Positions 24,710 through 35,181 of a DNA stretch of 64,000 nt are shown here, in pieces (the first letter of the stretch is position 1; the number at the start of each line of letters is the position of its first letter). Made by a program: the position numbers and the translations under genes. The notes below the pieces were generated by a model. It saw only the letters and a list, made by a program, of their open reading frames with translations, ran no database searches and had not been told where the DNA came from. Source of the DNA: Symbiodinium natans (taxonomy: Eukaryota; Sar; Dinophyceae; Suessiales; Symbiodiniaceae); NCBI GenBank assembly GCA_905221605.1, contig CAJNDS010001768.1:250001-314000 (forward strand), given 5' to 3'.

Positions 24710-24757
24710 CTCCACACGTGCGATATCGCCATCCCCGGCCGCAGTCCACAGGTTCTC
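24710..24757 (-). CDS. First-repeat exon of the small ankyrin gene
   Basis: A 16-codon phase-0 exon reading ENLWTAAGDGDIARVE. Acceptor AAACCAG; donor GA (GAG then GATACC). ENxWxAAxDGDxxRV is the opening helix of the small ankyrin family whose next segment is the DENGYTP repeat, found here only at 5262-4824 on the far side of the retrotransposon. Upstream exons with the start codon are not identified. Confidence 0.75.
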
Positions 24758-24778
24758 CTGGTTTTCGCCAGTCAGTTT

Positions 24779-24891
24779 ACTTGGCTGCACTCAGAAGGCT
24801 ATCTAAAAATTAAAATTTTAGCTGCCTTATTAAGAAACCCACTAAACCCAACAAGGCTAAGGATCTAAAGTTACAGTAAAGCACCACAGAG
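24779..24891. repeat. Dispersed repeat family H, copy 1
   Basis: 113 bp, about 90% identical to 39713-39826, ending GTTACAGTAAAGCACCACAG. No terminal inverted repeat seen. It lies immediately before the ankyrin exon at 24757 (minus sense). Confidence 0.85.
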
Positions 24892-25367
24892 TTCAGAGTC
24901 AGGGTTGAGGGTTTGGGGTTTAGCGTTGAGGGTTTGGGGTTTAGGGCTGAGGGTCTGGCATTGAAGGTTTGTGGTTTACTGTGGGGTTTTGGGTTTACTT
25001 TGGGATTGGGCGTTTTTTACTACAGGATGTCTGCACCTACCCCAAAGCCCCGTTGCTTACCTTATTCTGACTGATTCTTTGGGCTGAAAGATCGCTGATG
25101 TTGCGATCATATACCGCAAGATCGTTTTAGAGTGCTGTCTCCCTACCTTAAGAACCCAAAGCCGTTGTGTTTTTGTGAGCCATGCTTTAGAAAATGCCGT
25201 TCTGAAATTCTTAGGGCAACCTACACAGAAGCTTTGCACTACTTGTGGGCTCAAGTGCCTAGGGCTCACAGCGTAGCTTTGGGACACAAGTGTTTCTACC
25301 CTAAACCCTAAACCCTAAGCCCCAAACCGTAAACCTTAAGCCCTGGGCCCCAGGCCCCAGGACCCGC

Positions 25368-25427
25368 TTCGCGTGCCGGCACGGCCGCTGTAGGCTCGGC
25401 CCGCATCTGCTGCAAGGCGGTTTGCAC
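25368..25427 (-). CDS. Unidentified 20-codon exon
   Basis: Phase 0, VQTALQQMRAEPTAAVPARE, acceptor TGGTGAG, GC donor. Probably from the same gene as the exons at 25557 and 25714. Function unknown. Confidence 0.5.
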
Positions 25428-25556
25428 CTCACCAGTTTGGGGTTTAGGATTTGGGGTTTAGGGTTTAGGGTTTGGGGTCTAGGGTTTGGGGTTAAGGGTT
25501 TTGCAGGGATTAGCGCTTAGGATTCGGGGTTTACGTTGGGCTCAGGCAGCACTTGC

Positions 25557-25616
25557 CTCTGCATGTTGCAGCACACATCCTTCGGTTGTGAGGCGGGCCC
25601 CCGTCGGCTTTCTGAG
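25557..25616 (-). CDS. Unidentified 20-codon exon with GCAAGT donor
   Basis: Phase 0, LRKPTGARLTTEGCVLQHAE, acceptor GACTACAG and donor GCAAGT, which matches the consensus donor apart from T-to-C. No family recognised. Confidence 0.5.
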
Positions 25617-25713
25617 CTGTAGTCTCTGCAGCTGCAGAGGGAGGAAGTAATCAGCATGCACACGGTTCTCTGCCCGAAGGTGGCGCAACCCGGTGATGGT
25701 GGCCGCAGGAAGC

Positions 25714-25818
25714 CTGCGTAGGGGTTACACTCGCCCCTCGGGTTGCCGGCCCGGATCTTCTCCTGCCACCACATCAGCGGTTCGTAGGGCCTTGCCACCC
25801 TGGCGGACCACTCCTCAA
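25714..25818 (-). CDS. Unidentified exon (VEEWSARVARPYEPLMWWQE)
   Basis: Strong acceptor TCTTTGTCTGCAG, then about 34 codons including ARPYEPLMWWQEKIRAGNPR; GC donor. The Trp-rich composition looks genuinely coding. Phase out (1) does not match the next exon (0), so an exon is missing or the donor is misplaced. Identity unknown. Confidence 0.5.
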
Positions 25819-26192
25819 CTGCAGACAAAGACCGGGGTCACTGGAAGAGTCCGCATTCGCCCGCCCAGCGACATTTAGGTGTATCCTAGCTCCAAGGACT
25901 TAGCCCCAAAAAACCCGGAAATGACTTTCAACCATATCCGCGATGAGCCCTAATTGAACCAGCGACCCCCTAGATCATGAAAGGCCAGACACACCCTGCA
26001 GTTTCTGTCAACCCGAAACCCTAACCCCCAGAGTCTAGACCCCTAACCCTAGACGCTTTGGGTTCCGGGCTTTCAAAGGGGCTGGGGTCAAGCGTCCGAA
26101 TGATTCTTAGAAGTGGTCTAAGGTTCCCTTTGGCCCGCTTTGTGGTGGTGCTCAGGGTTTCAGGGGTTAGGGCTTAGATAGTGTAGGGTTTA

Positions 26193-26277
26193 CCTGGAAC
26201 TCTAATTACCTACTGTTTAGTCGTAACTACCCCTTAAATAGTAGGTAAACCCCTTAAAACTGGTAGGTAAAGTCCTT
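26193..26277. mobile_element. MITE family B, copy 3
   Basis: CCTGGAACTCTAATTACCTACTG...CTGGTAGGTAAAGTCC; inner TAGTAGGTAAA motifs shared with the other family B copies. Confidence 0.7.
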
Positions 26278-26979
26278 AGGGTTTAGGGTTTAGGGTTTGG
26301 GGTTTAGGGTTTAGGGTTTAGGGTTTAGGGTTTAGGGCGGGTTTGGGGCCCGGTGCTGCCAGGGCTGGTTTGACCCTTCTGAACCTATACTTGGGATGTT
26401 CCTCCTTATACTCACAGTCCTTAATAGGGACCCCAAGAGTTTAGGGTTTAGGGTTTAGGGTTTAGGGTTTGGGGTTTGGGGTTTGGGGTTTGGGGTTTAG
26501 GGTTTAGGGTTTAGGGTTTAGGGTTTAGGGTTTAGGGGGCCGCAAAGGCCCCTACATAGAAGGTACTTTAAGTCCCAAGTATTTCCTATTTAGGTACCCT
26601 TAGGGGATTCTCATAGGGTGTGCTAGAATCCCTATTACTGTGAGGACTTCTTAGGATAAGGGCAACCCGCAGTCCCAACGCCGGTTTAGGGTTTAGGGTT
26701 TAGGGTTTAGGGTTTAGGGTTTAGGGTTTAGGGTTTAGGGTTTAGGGTGGGTTCAGGCTTTAGGGTTTGAGGACGCCCTCAAGGGGTCCAAAATGTTGGG
26801 GTTTAGGGCTAGGGCTTAGGGCTTAGGGCTCGGGCTTAAGGGCTTGGTATCGGGTGTAGGGTTTAGGGCTTACAGTTTCGGGTTTAGGGTTTAGGGTTTA
26901 GGGTTTAGGGTTTAGGGTTTAGGGTTTAGGGTTTAGGGCTTAAGGGCCCACAGATTAGCGCTTAGGGTTTCAGAACGGG

Positions 26980-27028
26980 ACGCTGTGGACGCTTGTTTGT
27001 CTTGTAAAAAAGCAAGCGTCCACAGTGT
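26980..27028. other. Hairpin, 16 bp stem
   Basis: ACGCTGTGGACGCTTG (26980-26995) pairs with CAAGCGTCCACAGTGT (27013-27028) with one G-T mismatch; loop 17 nt. Flanked by TTTAGGG arrays on both sides. Confidence 0.8.
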
Positions 27029-27065
27029 TCCCTAGGGTTTAGGGTTTAGGGTTTAGGGTTTGGGC

Positions 27066-27119
27066 CTTCTTGAGACTGACCTCCGCAAACTCTGGCTCCT
27101 CGTGCACGGGCTGATCGCT
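27066..27119 (-). CDS. Unidentified 18-codon exon
   Basis: Phase 0, SDQPVHEEPEFAEVSLKK, acceptor CGACCACAG, GC donor whose following bases (GCCCAAACCC) run straight into a telomere array. Family not recognised. Confidence 0.5.
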
Positions 27120-27596
27120 CTGTGGTCGCTGAGGGCCGAGTTACAGTTTAGGGTTTAGGGTTTAGGGTGTAGGGTTTAGGGTTTAGGGTTTAGGGTTTAG
27201 GGTTTAGGGTTTAGGGTTTAGAGGTTAGGGTTTAGGGTTTAGGGTTTAGGGTTTTCCTTAAAAGGGTTTATGGTTCATATACCTGAATAGGAATTGTAGT
27301 TGTTTGTGGTATATTATATGACCCCTTTTTTGAGGTTCATTTGGTCCAAAGGTTGGGCACAGGGTTTAAGGGTTTAGGATTTCGAGCTCTTTTTGGGTGT
27401 TTCGGGCTTCAGGGTTAAAGGGTTTAGGGTGTGACTACCTGCATTTGGTCCGGAAAAAACCTGAACTCTACGTAAACCCTACACCCTCAACCCTGAAACC
27501 TACACAGGATTTCAGCCTGTAGGCTCCTCTATGTGTACTTGAAGCTTTGCAGTGTTGACGGTAAACCGTAACCCCTAAACTCAAAACCCTTGACTC

Positions 27597-27771
27597 TGTC
27601 AAGGGGTATAAGGAGGGGCCCCTCGAAGGGACCCTTCATCTTATTCCCCTATATAACCCCTATATGTACCTTATATGAGCCACTACATACCCAAGTAGCC
27701 CCTAAATGATCCCCAAAGAACCCCTAAGGTCCCTTATTGAGGGTTCCTCCTTTAGTCGCTTGACTCTAAGC
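27597..27771. mobile_element. Palindromic element family K, copy 1
   Basis: Begins AAGGGGTATAAGGAGG and ends CCTCCTTTAGTCGCTTGA, with internal ATATAACCCCTATATG. Second copy at 48586-48702. Confidence 0.7.
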
Positions 27772-28641
27772 CCTGACCCCAAGCCCTAAACACATATGCC
27801 GCCATATGCCCGACGAGTAAAAGGGAGAAACTATGGACCCTCAATACGGGTAAGGGGGGTACGCAAGTCTTGCTTCAGGCCTAGACTCTAAACCCCAAAC
27901 CCTAAACCTAACCCTAAAACCCTAAACCCTAAACCCTAAACCCTCCATGAGTCCTGCTTCAGCTGCGCGTGCAGCGTGCGGAAGCCTCCGTAGCTCTCCG
28001 AAGCACGGAAGCTTTGAAGTCTGGAGCTCGCAAAAGCCACTGTAGGGAACTTGGGAAGAAGGTACCTAAACCCTAATTCTTTAATCCCTAATCCCTAAAC
28101 CTTGAACAACTCCAAACCCTAAACCCTATACCGCCCCCTATAGCCCAGAAAAAGGTCTCTAATATTGGGGGGATAGAAACGACCAAATTCCCTACTAAGA
28201 AGTAGTAAGTAAACCCCACAAGCTGAAAGTCCAAAGCCAAGTTGCAGTATAGCGACCGGACAACTTTAGGATCTATAAGGTTTAGGGTTTAGGGCTGAGG
28301 GTCCCTAAACACTAAACTGCTAAGTCCCAGACCCTGAACCCTGAGGCACTTCTGAAAAGCGTCCCTTCTGATTCCAGGGGTTGAATCCGTTTGCGGCAGG
28401 GTTTTAAAAACTGTAAACCCAAAGTAAGGCCCAAATTCCTGGTGAAGCGCCTTTGGGCACTTTGTTTGGTATCGGGGGAGGGGGGGAGAACTTGCAGGTT
28501 CGGGGTACTGATAGCCCCACTATAAGTGTATTTACAACCTACGGACTTAGGGTTAGGGTTGAGAGTTTAGGGTTTAGAGCTTGGGTAGTTTAAAACCCAC
28601 TTCGAAGTTATAAACTCTGAACACAATTGTGTTTGCGCTAG

Positions 28642-28762
28642 CTTGGAAGCCAGTAGCCACATTACAGTAAGCGCACCCCTTTTTTTGGGGTTGGTGACAG
28701 AAAAAGGGTACCTTTGAACCAAGACAGGGGAACATGTTGCAAAGGGTAGCACTGGGCTACCA
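28642..28762. mobile_element. MITE family F, copy 2
   Basis: CTTGGAAGCCAGTAGCC...GGGTAGCACTGGGCTACCAA; interior TTTTTTTGGGGTTGGT shared with other family F copies. Confidence 0.65.
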
Positions 28763-29173
28763 ATTTCGTAAGTGCCTCAAGAACCTTGAAGAGATTGTTT
28801 GAGCTTTACCGCAGCAACTTAACCCAACCCTAAACCCCCAAACCTAAACCCTAAACCCCAAACCCTAAACCCAAAACCCTGACCCTAAACCCCAAACCCC
28901 AAACTCCAAACCCTAAACCCGAAACCCTAAACCCCCTCAACCCTCCATAAAGGACAGGCCTTGCGAGGCATCCGCGGAAAGGAGCTGCCGCAACCGTGCC
29001 TCTAACGCCGCCTCTTGGGGCGGTGGGGTTTAGGGTTTAGGATTTAGGGTTTATTGTTTAGGGTTTAGGGTTGGGGGTTGAGGGTTGAGGGTTCAGGGTC
29101 CGACCCTGGCGGCGTGTTGGATGGGAAAAGGAGGTGAAAACCTCCCTCTTTCCCTCCTTACCCCCCCAAAACG

Positions 29174-29740
29174 CGGGGGGGGGGGGGGGTGGAGGGGGGG
29201 GGGGGGAGGGGGGGGGGTGAGGCGGGGGTCGGTGCACAATTTTTTCGTGGAGGACCGCGCCACCCGCACAGCGTAAACAGGGCGTTCAGCACGGGGGGGT
29301 AGGGGCGCCCTCCCCACCCACCCCCCCCACCCCCCTTCCCTGCCCCCCACCCCCCCCCCCTCTCCCCCCCACCCCCCACCCACCTGTCTTTTTGGCTTGA
29401 GCTTGTCCTGGTGCTGCCCCCGCGGGGGTCGGCGGCTTGAGCCGGAGGCTCTTAAATTTATGGTTTTTGGGGAGGGTGGGGGGGGGAGGGGGGGGGGGGG
29501 GGTGGCTTGGAAGCCCTTTTGACTTGAGAAATCCGCCGAGCCTCGTCGGACCCCTTTTTTTTGCCTCAAATGGGTACCCCTGCCTGGGAAAACCCCCCCC
29601 ACCCCCCCCCACCCCCCCCCGCACCCCCCCCCCCACCACCCCCCCCCCCACCCCCCCCCCACCCCCCCACCCCCCCCCCACCCCCCCCCCCCACCCCCCC
29701 CCCCCCCCCCCCCCCAACCCCCCCCCCCCCTTTTTCCTGC
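29174..29740. repeat. Long G-run/C-run low-complexity block
   Basis: Runs of G (29174-29228, 29480-29502) and C (29310-29390, 29588-29730) broken by single A/T. It yields open frames on both strands encoding poly-Gly or poly-Pro, not regarded as genes. Candidate G-quadruplex or assembly-difficult region. Confidence 0.9.
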
Positions 29741-31477
29741 CCCCGCCCCTTTTGAGGGGCCTGGCTCAACCCTACCCCAAAAAAACCCCAAAGCTTGAGC
29801 CCTAAGCCCTCAATCCTAAACTAACCCTCAACCCTAAACCCCAACCATAAAACAATAAACCCGGAACCCTAAACCCTAAACCCAACCCTTATTGCTTGGG
29901 GTCCAGCGACTTGGGCGCTGTGGAATCACCATGCTCACGCGGATGCGCTGGGCCGGGCCGAGGCGGGTCGCGTAGCGTTAAAATTAAGGTTAGTAAGGTG
30001 GGTTGTGGCGAGTATGCAAGAGTTTCTAGGGGATACGGGGTGGACCTACTATGTCAAAAGAGCTTCGAAGTAGGGGTTATAGGGGTTTAGAGTTTAGGAT
30101 TTGGCTTAGAAGTTTAGGGTTTACAGGGCTTCGGGTTTAAAGTTTACAGGGTTTGGGTTTCAGGGCTTGAGGGGGTGTAGGGTTGAGGGTTGAGGGAGCG
30201 TAGGCTTGAGCGCATAGAGGTGAGGCCTTAGGGACCCTAAACCCTAAATCCTAAACCCTAATAGGTTCGAGAGTCTGCAGGCTTGCTAGGAGTGTACATA
30301 AACGGGTCTTCTCTGGAGGTCCAGGACAACAAAGGAAACAAATGTTGGAGAGCAACGCATTCTCAGATGTCCCCGAAAGTCCTAAATAGCCGACAGTCCT
30401 TCCCTTAAACTGACACTCATTCAACTCATTCACAAGCACTCTAGACCCTAAACCCTGTTTTTACCCAAAGGCGAAAGCCATACCATGTCGTAATGTTCTT
30501 TGTGGATTTCAGCAAAAGGGGGATCTTCCCACAACGCTACCGAAAAAAAACCCTAAACCCGCAAGTAACTTCCAGCCCCTGAACCCGAAGATTCTACGCC
30601 AACGCAACACCTCAACACCCTAAACCCCAAACTCATCCAAACTCCAAACCCGGATCCCTAAACCCGCAGCCCGCAACCCCCAACCCTAAGCCCTAAACCA
30701 TCCTAAGCCCTAACCCTAAACCCTAAACCCTAAACCCTAAACCCCAAACCCACATCCCGCCTCCATGACGGAGCTTGCAGTCCGCGTGTTGCCCACGCCG
30801 TGCTCACGGCGCGGGGGCGGGAGCTTTACCCTTATAGTACCTGTTCAGGGACCTCTTGGCCTCTTGCGCGTAGTTTTGGAATGCTGAGGTAGTTCCGGTG
30901 GGTTTAGTTTCGGTGGGTACCCGGTTAGAAGTAACCGCAGCGTTGGGTTTGGGGCTCGAAATAGCGTCCTGGGGTGTGGGGTTGATAGGGAGTTTGTCTA
31001 AAAGATATGTAATTGAAGCCAACCGGGTCGCAGCGTACATAGAAGATTTCGGGGGGTTTTGGGTTCTAGTTCCTGAGCTGCAAACCCTAAACCCCACATC
31101 CAGGCGCTGTCCAGACTGCGTCGCATGAAATGCAAACATGCTTGAGCAATGACTCGTCTTCCTTGTGAAGGAGTTGCGTTTTTGTTGGGGCCATGGGGTT
31201 TCGGGCTTCGGAACGCAAAACCCTGTCTTACCTACTACTGCTAAATGCTAAAGAACCCCGCAAAAATAAATTCTTCCTTGTAGGGGCAAGAAAGGGATTG
31301 TTAATGTTTGGGTTGAAGGTTAAACAAAAGGTAAGGGACCATATTAAGGGACCGTGGAACTACCCTAATAGCTATGGAGCTTCGGGCGTAGGAGGCCCCC
31401 TTAGGGACCAAATGAACCTTAAACAGGGTATACGGTTCATATTGCCTCAATGGGACATGTACTACAGGGTGTATGAC
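29741..31477. other. Decayed repeats; two weak coding-like regions
   Basis: Includes a family D relative (29988-30072), decayed telomere repeats, a family G-like piece (31395-31478), and a minus-strand open stretch 30804-31085 rich in Pro/Thr/Lys with no recognisable domain (low confidence). Confidence 0.4.
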
Positions 31478-31560
31478 CCCTAAACCCTAAACCCTAAACC
31501 CTAAACCCTAAACCCTAAACCCTAAACCCTAAACCCTAAACCCTAAACCCCAAACCCTAA
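31478..31560 (-). repeat. Interstitial telomere-type array (CCCTAAA)n
   Basis: About 11 units. Confidence 0.97.
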
Positions 31561-31597
31561 CCCGTTCCACTTGGTCCCTCGCCCCCCCCCCCCCCCC

Positions 31598-31656
31598 CGC
31601 GCCGTGGCCAGCACCGGCAGCCCGGCAGATTGCAGGAAAACGGCGGCCACCTCGGG
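31598..31656 (-). CDS. Unidentified exon-like island
   Basis: Minus strand reads VAAVFLQSAGLPVLATAR after an AG formed by the decayed array (CCCCGAG). Flanked by an array and a C-run. Gene unknown. Confidence 0.35.
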
Positions 31657-31689
31657 GTTTAGGGTTTAGGGTTTAGGGTTTAGGGTTTA

Positions 31690-32345
31690 GGGTTTAGGGG
31701 TTTCAGAGGGTTTTGTTAAGGGGTGTGTAGGGTTTCGCGGGTACATAGGGTTTATAGGGTTTCGAGGGCTTATTAGGGTGTAAAGGGTTTACAGGCTGTG
31801 TAGGGGCTAGAGGGTGTAGAGGGTTTAGGGTTTAAAAGGGGTCAGAGGGTCCGGAGGGTGTATAGGGTTTCTAGGGTTCTTAGGGTTTTGGCTTCTAGGG
31901 TTCAGGTTTGGTGGGTTTAGGTATAGGTTTTGGGTTTGTAGGGTTTATAGGGTTTAGGGTTTAGGGTTTAGGGTTTGTAGGGTTTATACGGCTTAGGCTT
32001 ATGGGGTTTGCAGGGCTTCTAGGGTTTGTAGGGTTTGTAGGGTTAATAAGGTTTACAGGGTTTATAGGGTTTATAGGGTTTGTAGGGTTGATAGGCTTTC
32101 TAGGGTTTAGGCTTACAGGGTTCCGGGTTTGGAGGGTTTAGAGGGTTTCTAGCGTGTAGAGGGTTTAGGCTTGGTTTAGAGGGTTTAGAAGGTTTAGAGG
32201 GTTCAGAGGGTTTAGCAGGAGGTACAGAGTTTATAGGGTATGCAGGGTTTTTAGGGTGTACGGGGTTTAAAGGGTCTGTAGGGTTTGTAGGATTTGTAGG
32301 GTTTCAAGGGCAAATAGGGTTCTAGAGTTTATAGGGTTTAGGCTC
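31690..32345 (+). repeat. Degenerate TTTAGGG derivative (TAGGGTTTATAGGGTTT-like)
   Basis: Several hundred bases in which GGGTTT cores are separated by variable 1-4 base spacers (GTA, ATA, CTA, AGA), distinct from the neat heptamer arrays. Confidence 0.85.
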
Positions 32346-32540
32346 AAAGAATTTTGTAAGAAACAGCAGCCTACTGTTCTTCTGCAGTCTACCGAAGAAT
32401 CCGGGGAGGGGTTTGTTCGGCTTGTTGAATCGCAACCATCGACAAGAAGTGGATAGTCTTGGGATCTGGTGGCAGGGTTCATAAGTTTGAGGTTGGCAAG
32501 AATTGTGGATTTGTGAGACACCTGCTTATTTTCTGCACCT

Positions 32541-33170
32541 GCAAACCCTACACTACCCCTAAACCCTAAGCCCCCTGAACCCTAAACTAGGCCCTAAACC
32601 CTAGACCCTACATCCCCTAAACCGCGGCCCGTAACCCGAAACTACCCCTAAACCCTAAACCCCCCTAAACTAAACCTAAACTGCACCTAAACCCTCAACC
32701 CCTGTGACCCTTAAACCCGCTAGACCAAACCCTATACTACACCTAAACACTAAAACCCCTCTTAACCCTAAAAACCCCTGAACCCCTAAACGCCTTAAAC
32801 CCTGAACTACACACCCTAAACTGCCCCTAAATCCTAACCCGCCTAAACTACAACCTGAACTACACCTGAACCTGAACCCTAAACCCCTCCAAACCCTGAA
32901 CCCTAACTACAACCAAAACCGAAGCCCCCTTAAACCCTAAACTACCCCTAAACCCAAAACCCCCCTAAAACCCTAAACTACACCTATACCTCAAACCCCT
33001 CCCCTAAACCCTTAACTACGCCTACACCCGAAACCCCTAAACCCTAAACTACCCCTAAACCCTAAACTACCCCTAAACCCAAAACCCAAAACCCTAAACC
33101 CGAAGCCCTAAACCCCAAACTACCCCTAAATCCTAAACCCGAAACCCTCCTAAATAAACTACCCCCCCCC
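32541..33170 (-). repeat. Degenerate CCCTAAA array with an ACTACCCCTAAACCCTAA higher unit
   Basis: Decayed C-strand telomere repeats in which AACTACCCCTAAACCC recurs many times, ending in a C-run at 33163-33184. A similar unit recurs at 33630-33735. Confidence 0.85.
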
Positions 33171-33267
33171 CCCCCCCCCCCCCCTAAGCCCCCTAAACCC
33201 TGGGGTTTACGATATAAGGGGTGCCTTATTGTGGTCTTTATTTCCAGGGGATCCTATGGGCCGGATC

Positions 33268-33351
33268 CATTGTCTGCACAAGACCGAGCATTGCAGCATA
33301 ACCGACAACGGCCGTTGGCGAAGGTGCCTCTCGTGGCTTGGGTGGAATACG
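33268..33351 (-). CDS. Unidentified 28-codon exon
   Basis: Phase 0, pieces REAPSPTAVVGYAAMLGLVQ. The acceptor AG is contributed by the last telomere unit (CCCTAAG then CGTATT). The donor is GA (ATG then GATCCGG). Follows the exon at 33479-33571 on the minus strand with matching phase, so probably the same gene. Confidence 0.55.
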
Positions 33352-33353
33352 CT

Positions 33354-33437
33354 TAGGGTTTAGGGTTTAGGGTTTAGGGTTTAGGGTTTAGGGTTTAGGG
33401 TTTAGGGTTTAGGGTTTAGGGTTTAGGGTTTAGGGTT
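33354..33437 (+). repeat. Telomere-type array between two exons
   Basis: About 12 perfect TTTAGGG units lying entirely between the exons at 33268-33351 and 33479-33571, hence intronic. Confidence 0.97.
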
Positions 33438-33478
33438 CGCCTTACGACACGGTGCCATGGGCGTTGTACAGTGGATAC

Positions 33479-33571
33479 CTGCAGAACCTCCTCAGGCCGG
33501 ACCGCGGCCGGGCCCCGCTGAAGGGACTTCTCCGCGTCGTACGCATAGATCATCATGCTTGTCCGGTAGTT
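33479..33571 (-). CDS. Unidentified 31-codon exon
   Basis: Phase 0, starts NYRTSMMIYAYDAEKSLQRG and ends RPEEVLQ. Acceptor GGGACCAG, GT donor (GTATCC). Convincing amino-acid composition; no family recognised. Confidence 0.55.
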
Positions 33572-35181
33572 CTGGTCCCCTTGGCTTAACCCCTAAACCC
33601 TAAAACCTACACCCTAAACCCTAAATCCTAAACTACCCCTAAACCCTGAACCCTAAACCCGAAACCCTAAACCCTAAACCCAAAACCCTAAACTTAAACT
33701 ACCCCTAAACCCTAAACTTAAACTACCCCTAAACCCTAAACCCTAAACCCGAAACCCGAAACCCTAAACCCTAAACCCTTCTTTCGTAAACCTCTAAATG
33801 GCCATCCTCTTCAGCTCCCGGCCGCCGGGGTCTCCAAGCGCTGCGCCTCAAGCCTGGTGCCAGGAGGTGCTCTCTCTCTCTCTCTCTCCCAAGGGTTTAG
33901 GGTTTAGGGTTTAGGGTTTAGGGTTTAGGGTTTGGGGTTTGGGGTTTAGGGTTTAGGGTTTGGGGTTTGGGGTTTGGGGTTTGGGGTGGGGTTTATAGTG
34001 TTCAGGGTTCAGGGTTCAGGGTTTAGGGTTTAGGGTTTAGGGTTTAGGCTTTAGGGTTTAGGGGGTGCTGCCCCCTTCTAGGGGTGGGGGTGGGCGGGGC
34101 GGGGGGGGGGGGGGGGGAATGTGGACACCTTTTTCGGCTTTGTGTTCAGGGCACAGTGTTCTTAGGATTCTTAGGGTTTTAGAGTTTGGGGCTCTTTGAG
34201 TTCTCAGGGCTCTCGAGGTTCGGGTTCTTAGGGTTTCGGGTTGGGGGTTTAGGGTTTAGGATCATGGCTCTTCAGGGCCTGGGCTCTTTTACTTGGGCCC
34301 AAAGTCTTGGAAAAACCCTAAAACCTGAACCCAAGTCTATTGAGGGCGGATCCCGTCGCAGGGTTCAAAGTGTAGGGTAGAGGGTATCGGGTTTAGGGTA
34401 TAGGGGTCGGGGTTTGGTTTACGGTTTAGGGTACAGGGTTTAGGGTTCAGTGCATGGGGAGTCATCAGGGCTTAGGGCTCAATGTTGTGGAGTTTCGAGT
34501 GGGAGCCTTGCCAAAAAAACCAAAACAATCCTGAACCCTAAGCCCCCGATAGCCCCTAAGCCCTAAAGCCCCACACCCTAAACCCTAGAACACCTACTCC
34601 ATAGCTTTACGCATCCTCCATCCTTGAGCCCTCCAACTGTTCCTGATAGGATATCTAAGGCTTAGAGGCTGTTTGTTGTGGCTTTCTGGCTTCGGGGAAG
34701 CCCAACCCCAAGCAGAAGGGATGGAGATACCCCACTTGGAGGTTCATGAAACTTATTAACCACAAAAAGCTGTACTTAAGAGCTGTAATTATGACCATAC
34801 TAGAGCCCTTAAGGGGGCTTAGAAGTGGGTTATAAGTTCAGTGATAATTAGTTAACAAGTACTACGAACCTCCAAGTAAGCCCGCGTAAACCCTAAGCCG
34901 AAGCTGCGTGACAGCAGAGGCTTTCGAGTTGTTTGTTCAGGCTGAGCTTCACAGCGATCTCCGCTGTCAAGCTCCGCAGTCCTAAACCCTAACCCCCTAA
35001 GCCCTTAACCCCTAAACCCCTACCAAACCCTAAGACCTGAACCCTAAACCCTAAACCCTAAACCCCTAAACCCCTTAACCCCTTAATCCCGAGCCCCGAA
35101 GACCAGAGACATGCCGGGGGCCCTTGCCCGCGTGGAGTTGACCACTGCCTGGCACTCAGCTGTCAGAGATCAACTGTCAGT
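33572..35181. other. Decayed telomere repeats, family A element, weak coding islands
   Basis: Includes a CT microsatellite (33870-33888), G-run (34101-34117), family A copy 3, and minus-strand coding-like scraps near 34895-34980 (LRSLTAEIAVKLSLNKQLES) and 35110-35165. Confidence 0.45.
34734..34877. mobile_element. MITE family A, copy 3
   Basis: ACTTGGAGGTTCATGAAACTT...CGAACCTCCAAGT, 144 bp; interior shares CTGTACTTA and GTTATAAGT motifs with copy 4. Confidence 0.8.

Larger units (their letters stand above)
25819..27065. other. Telomere-array-rich stretch with MITE and hairpin
   Basis: At least four TTTAGGG arrays (26278-26337, 26441-26537, 26683-26748, 26878-26938), a family B element at 26193, decayed repeats and a perfect-looking hairpin at 26980-27028. 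No gene recognised. Confidence 0.6.
27120..29173. other. Telomere repeats, palindromic element and weak coding islands
   Basis: Holds an array (27144-27254), family G-like (27262-27357), K (27597-27771) and F (28642-28762) elements. Two minus-strand coding-like islands are near 27950-28020 and 28945-29010 (EAALEARLRQLLSADASQ), strand fairly clear, genes unknown. Confidence 0.5.

Noticed and set aside
29093-29805. Long poly-Gly and poly-Pro frames on both strands
   Set aside because: Direct consequence of the G-run/C-run block; no other residues of note.
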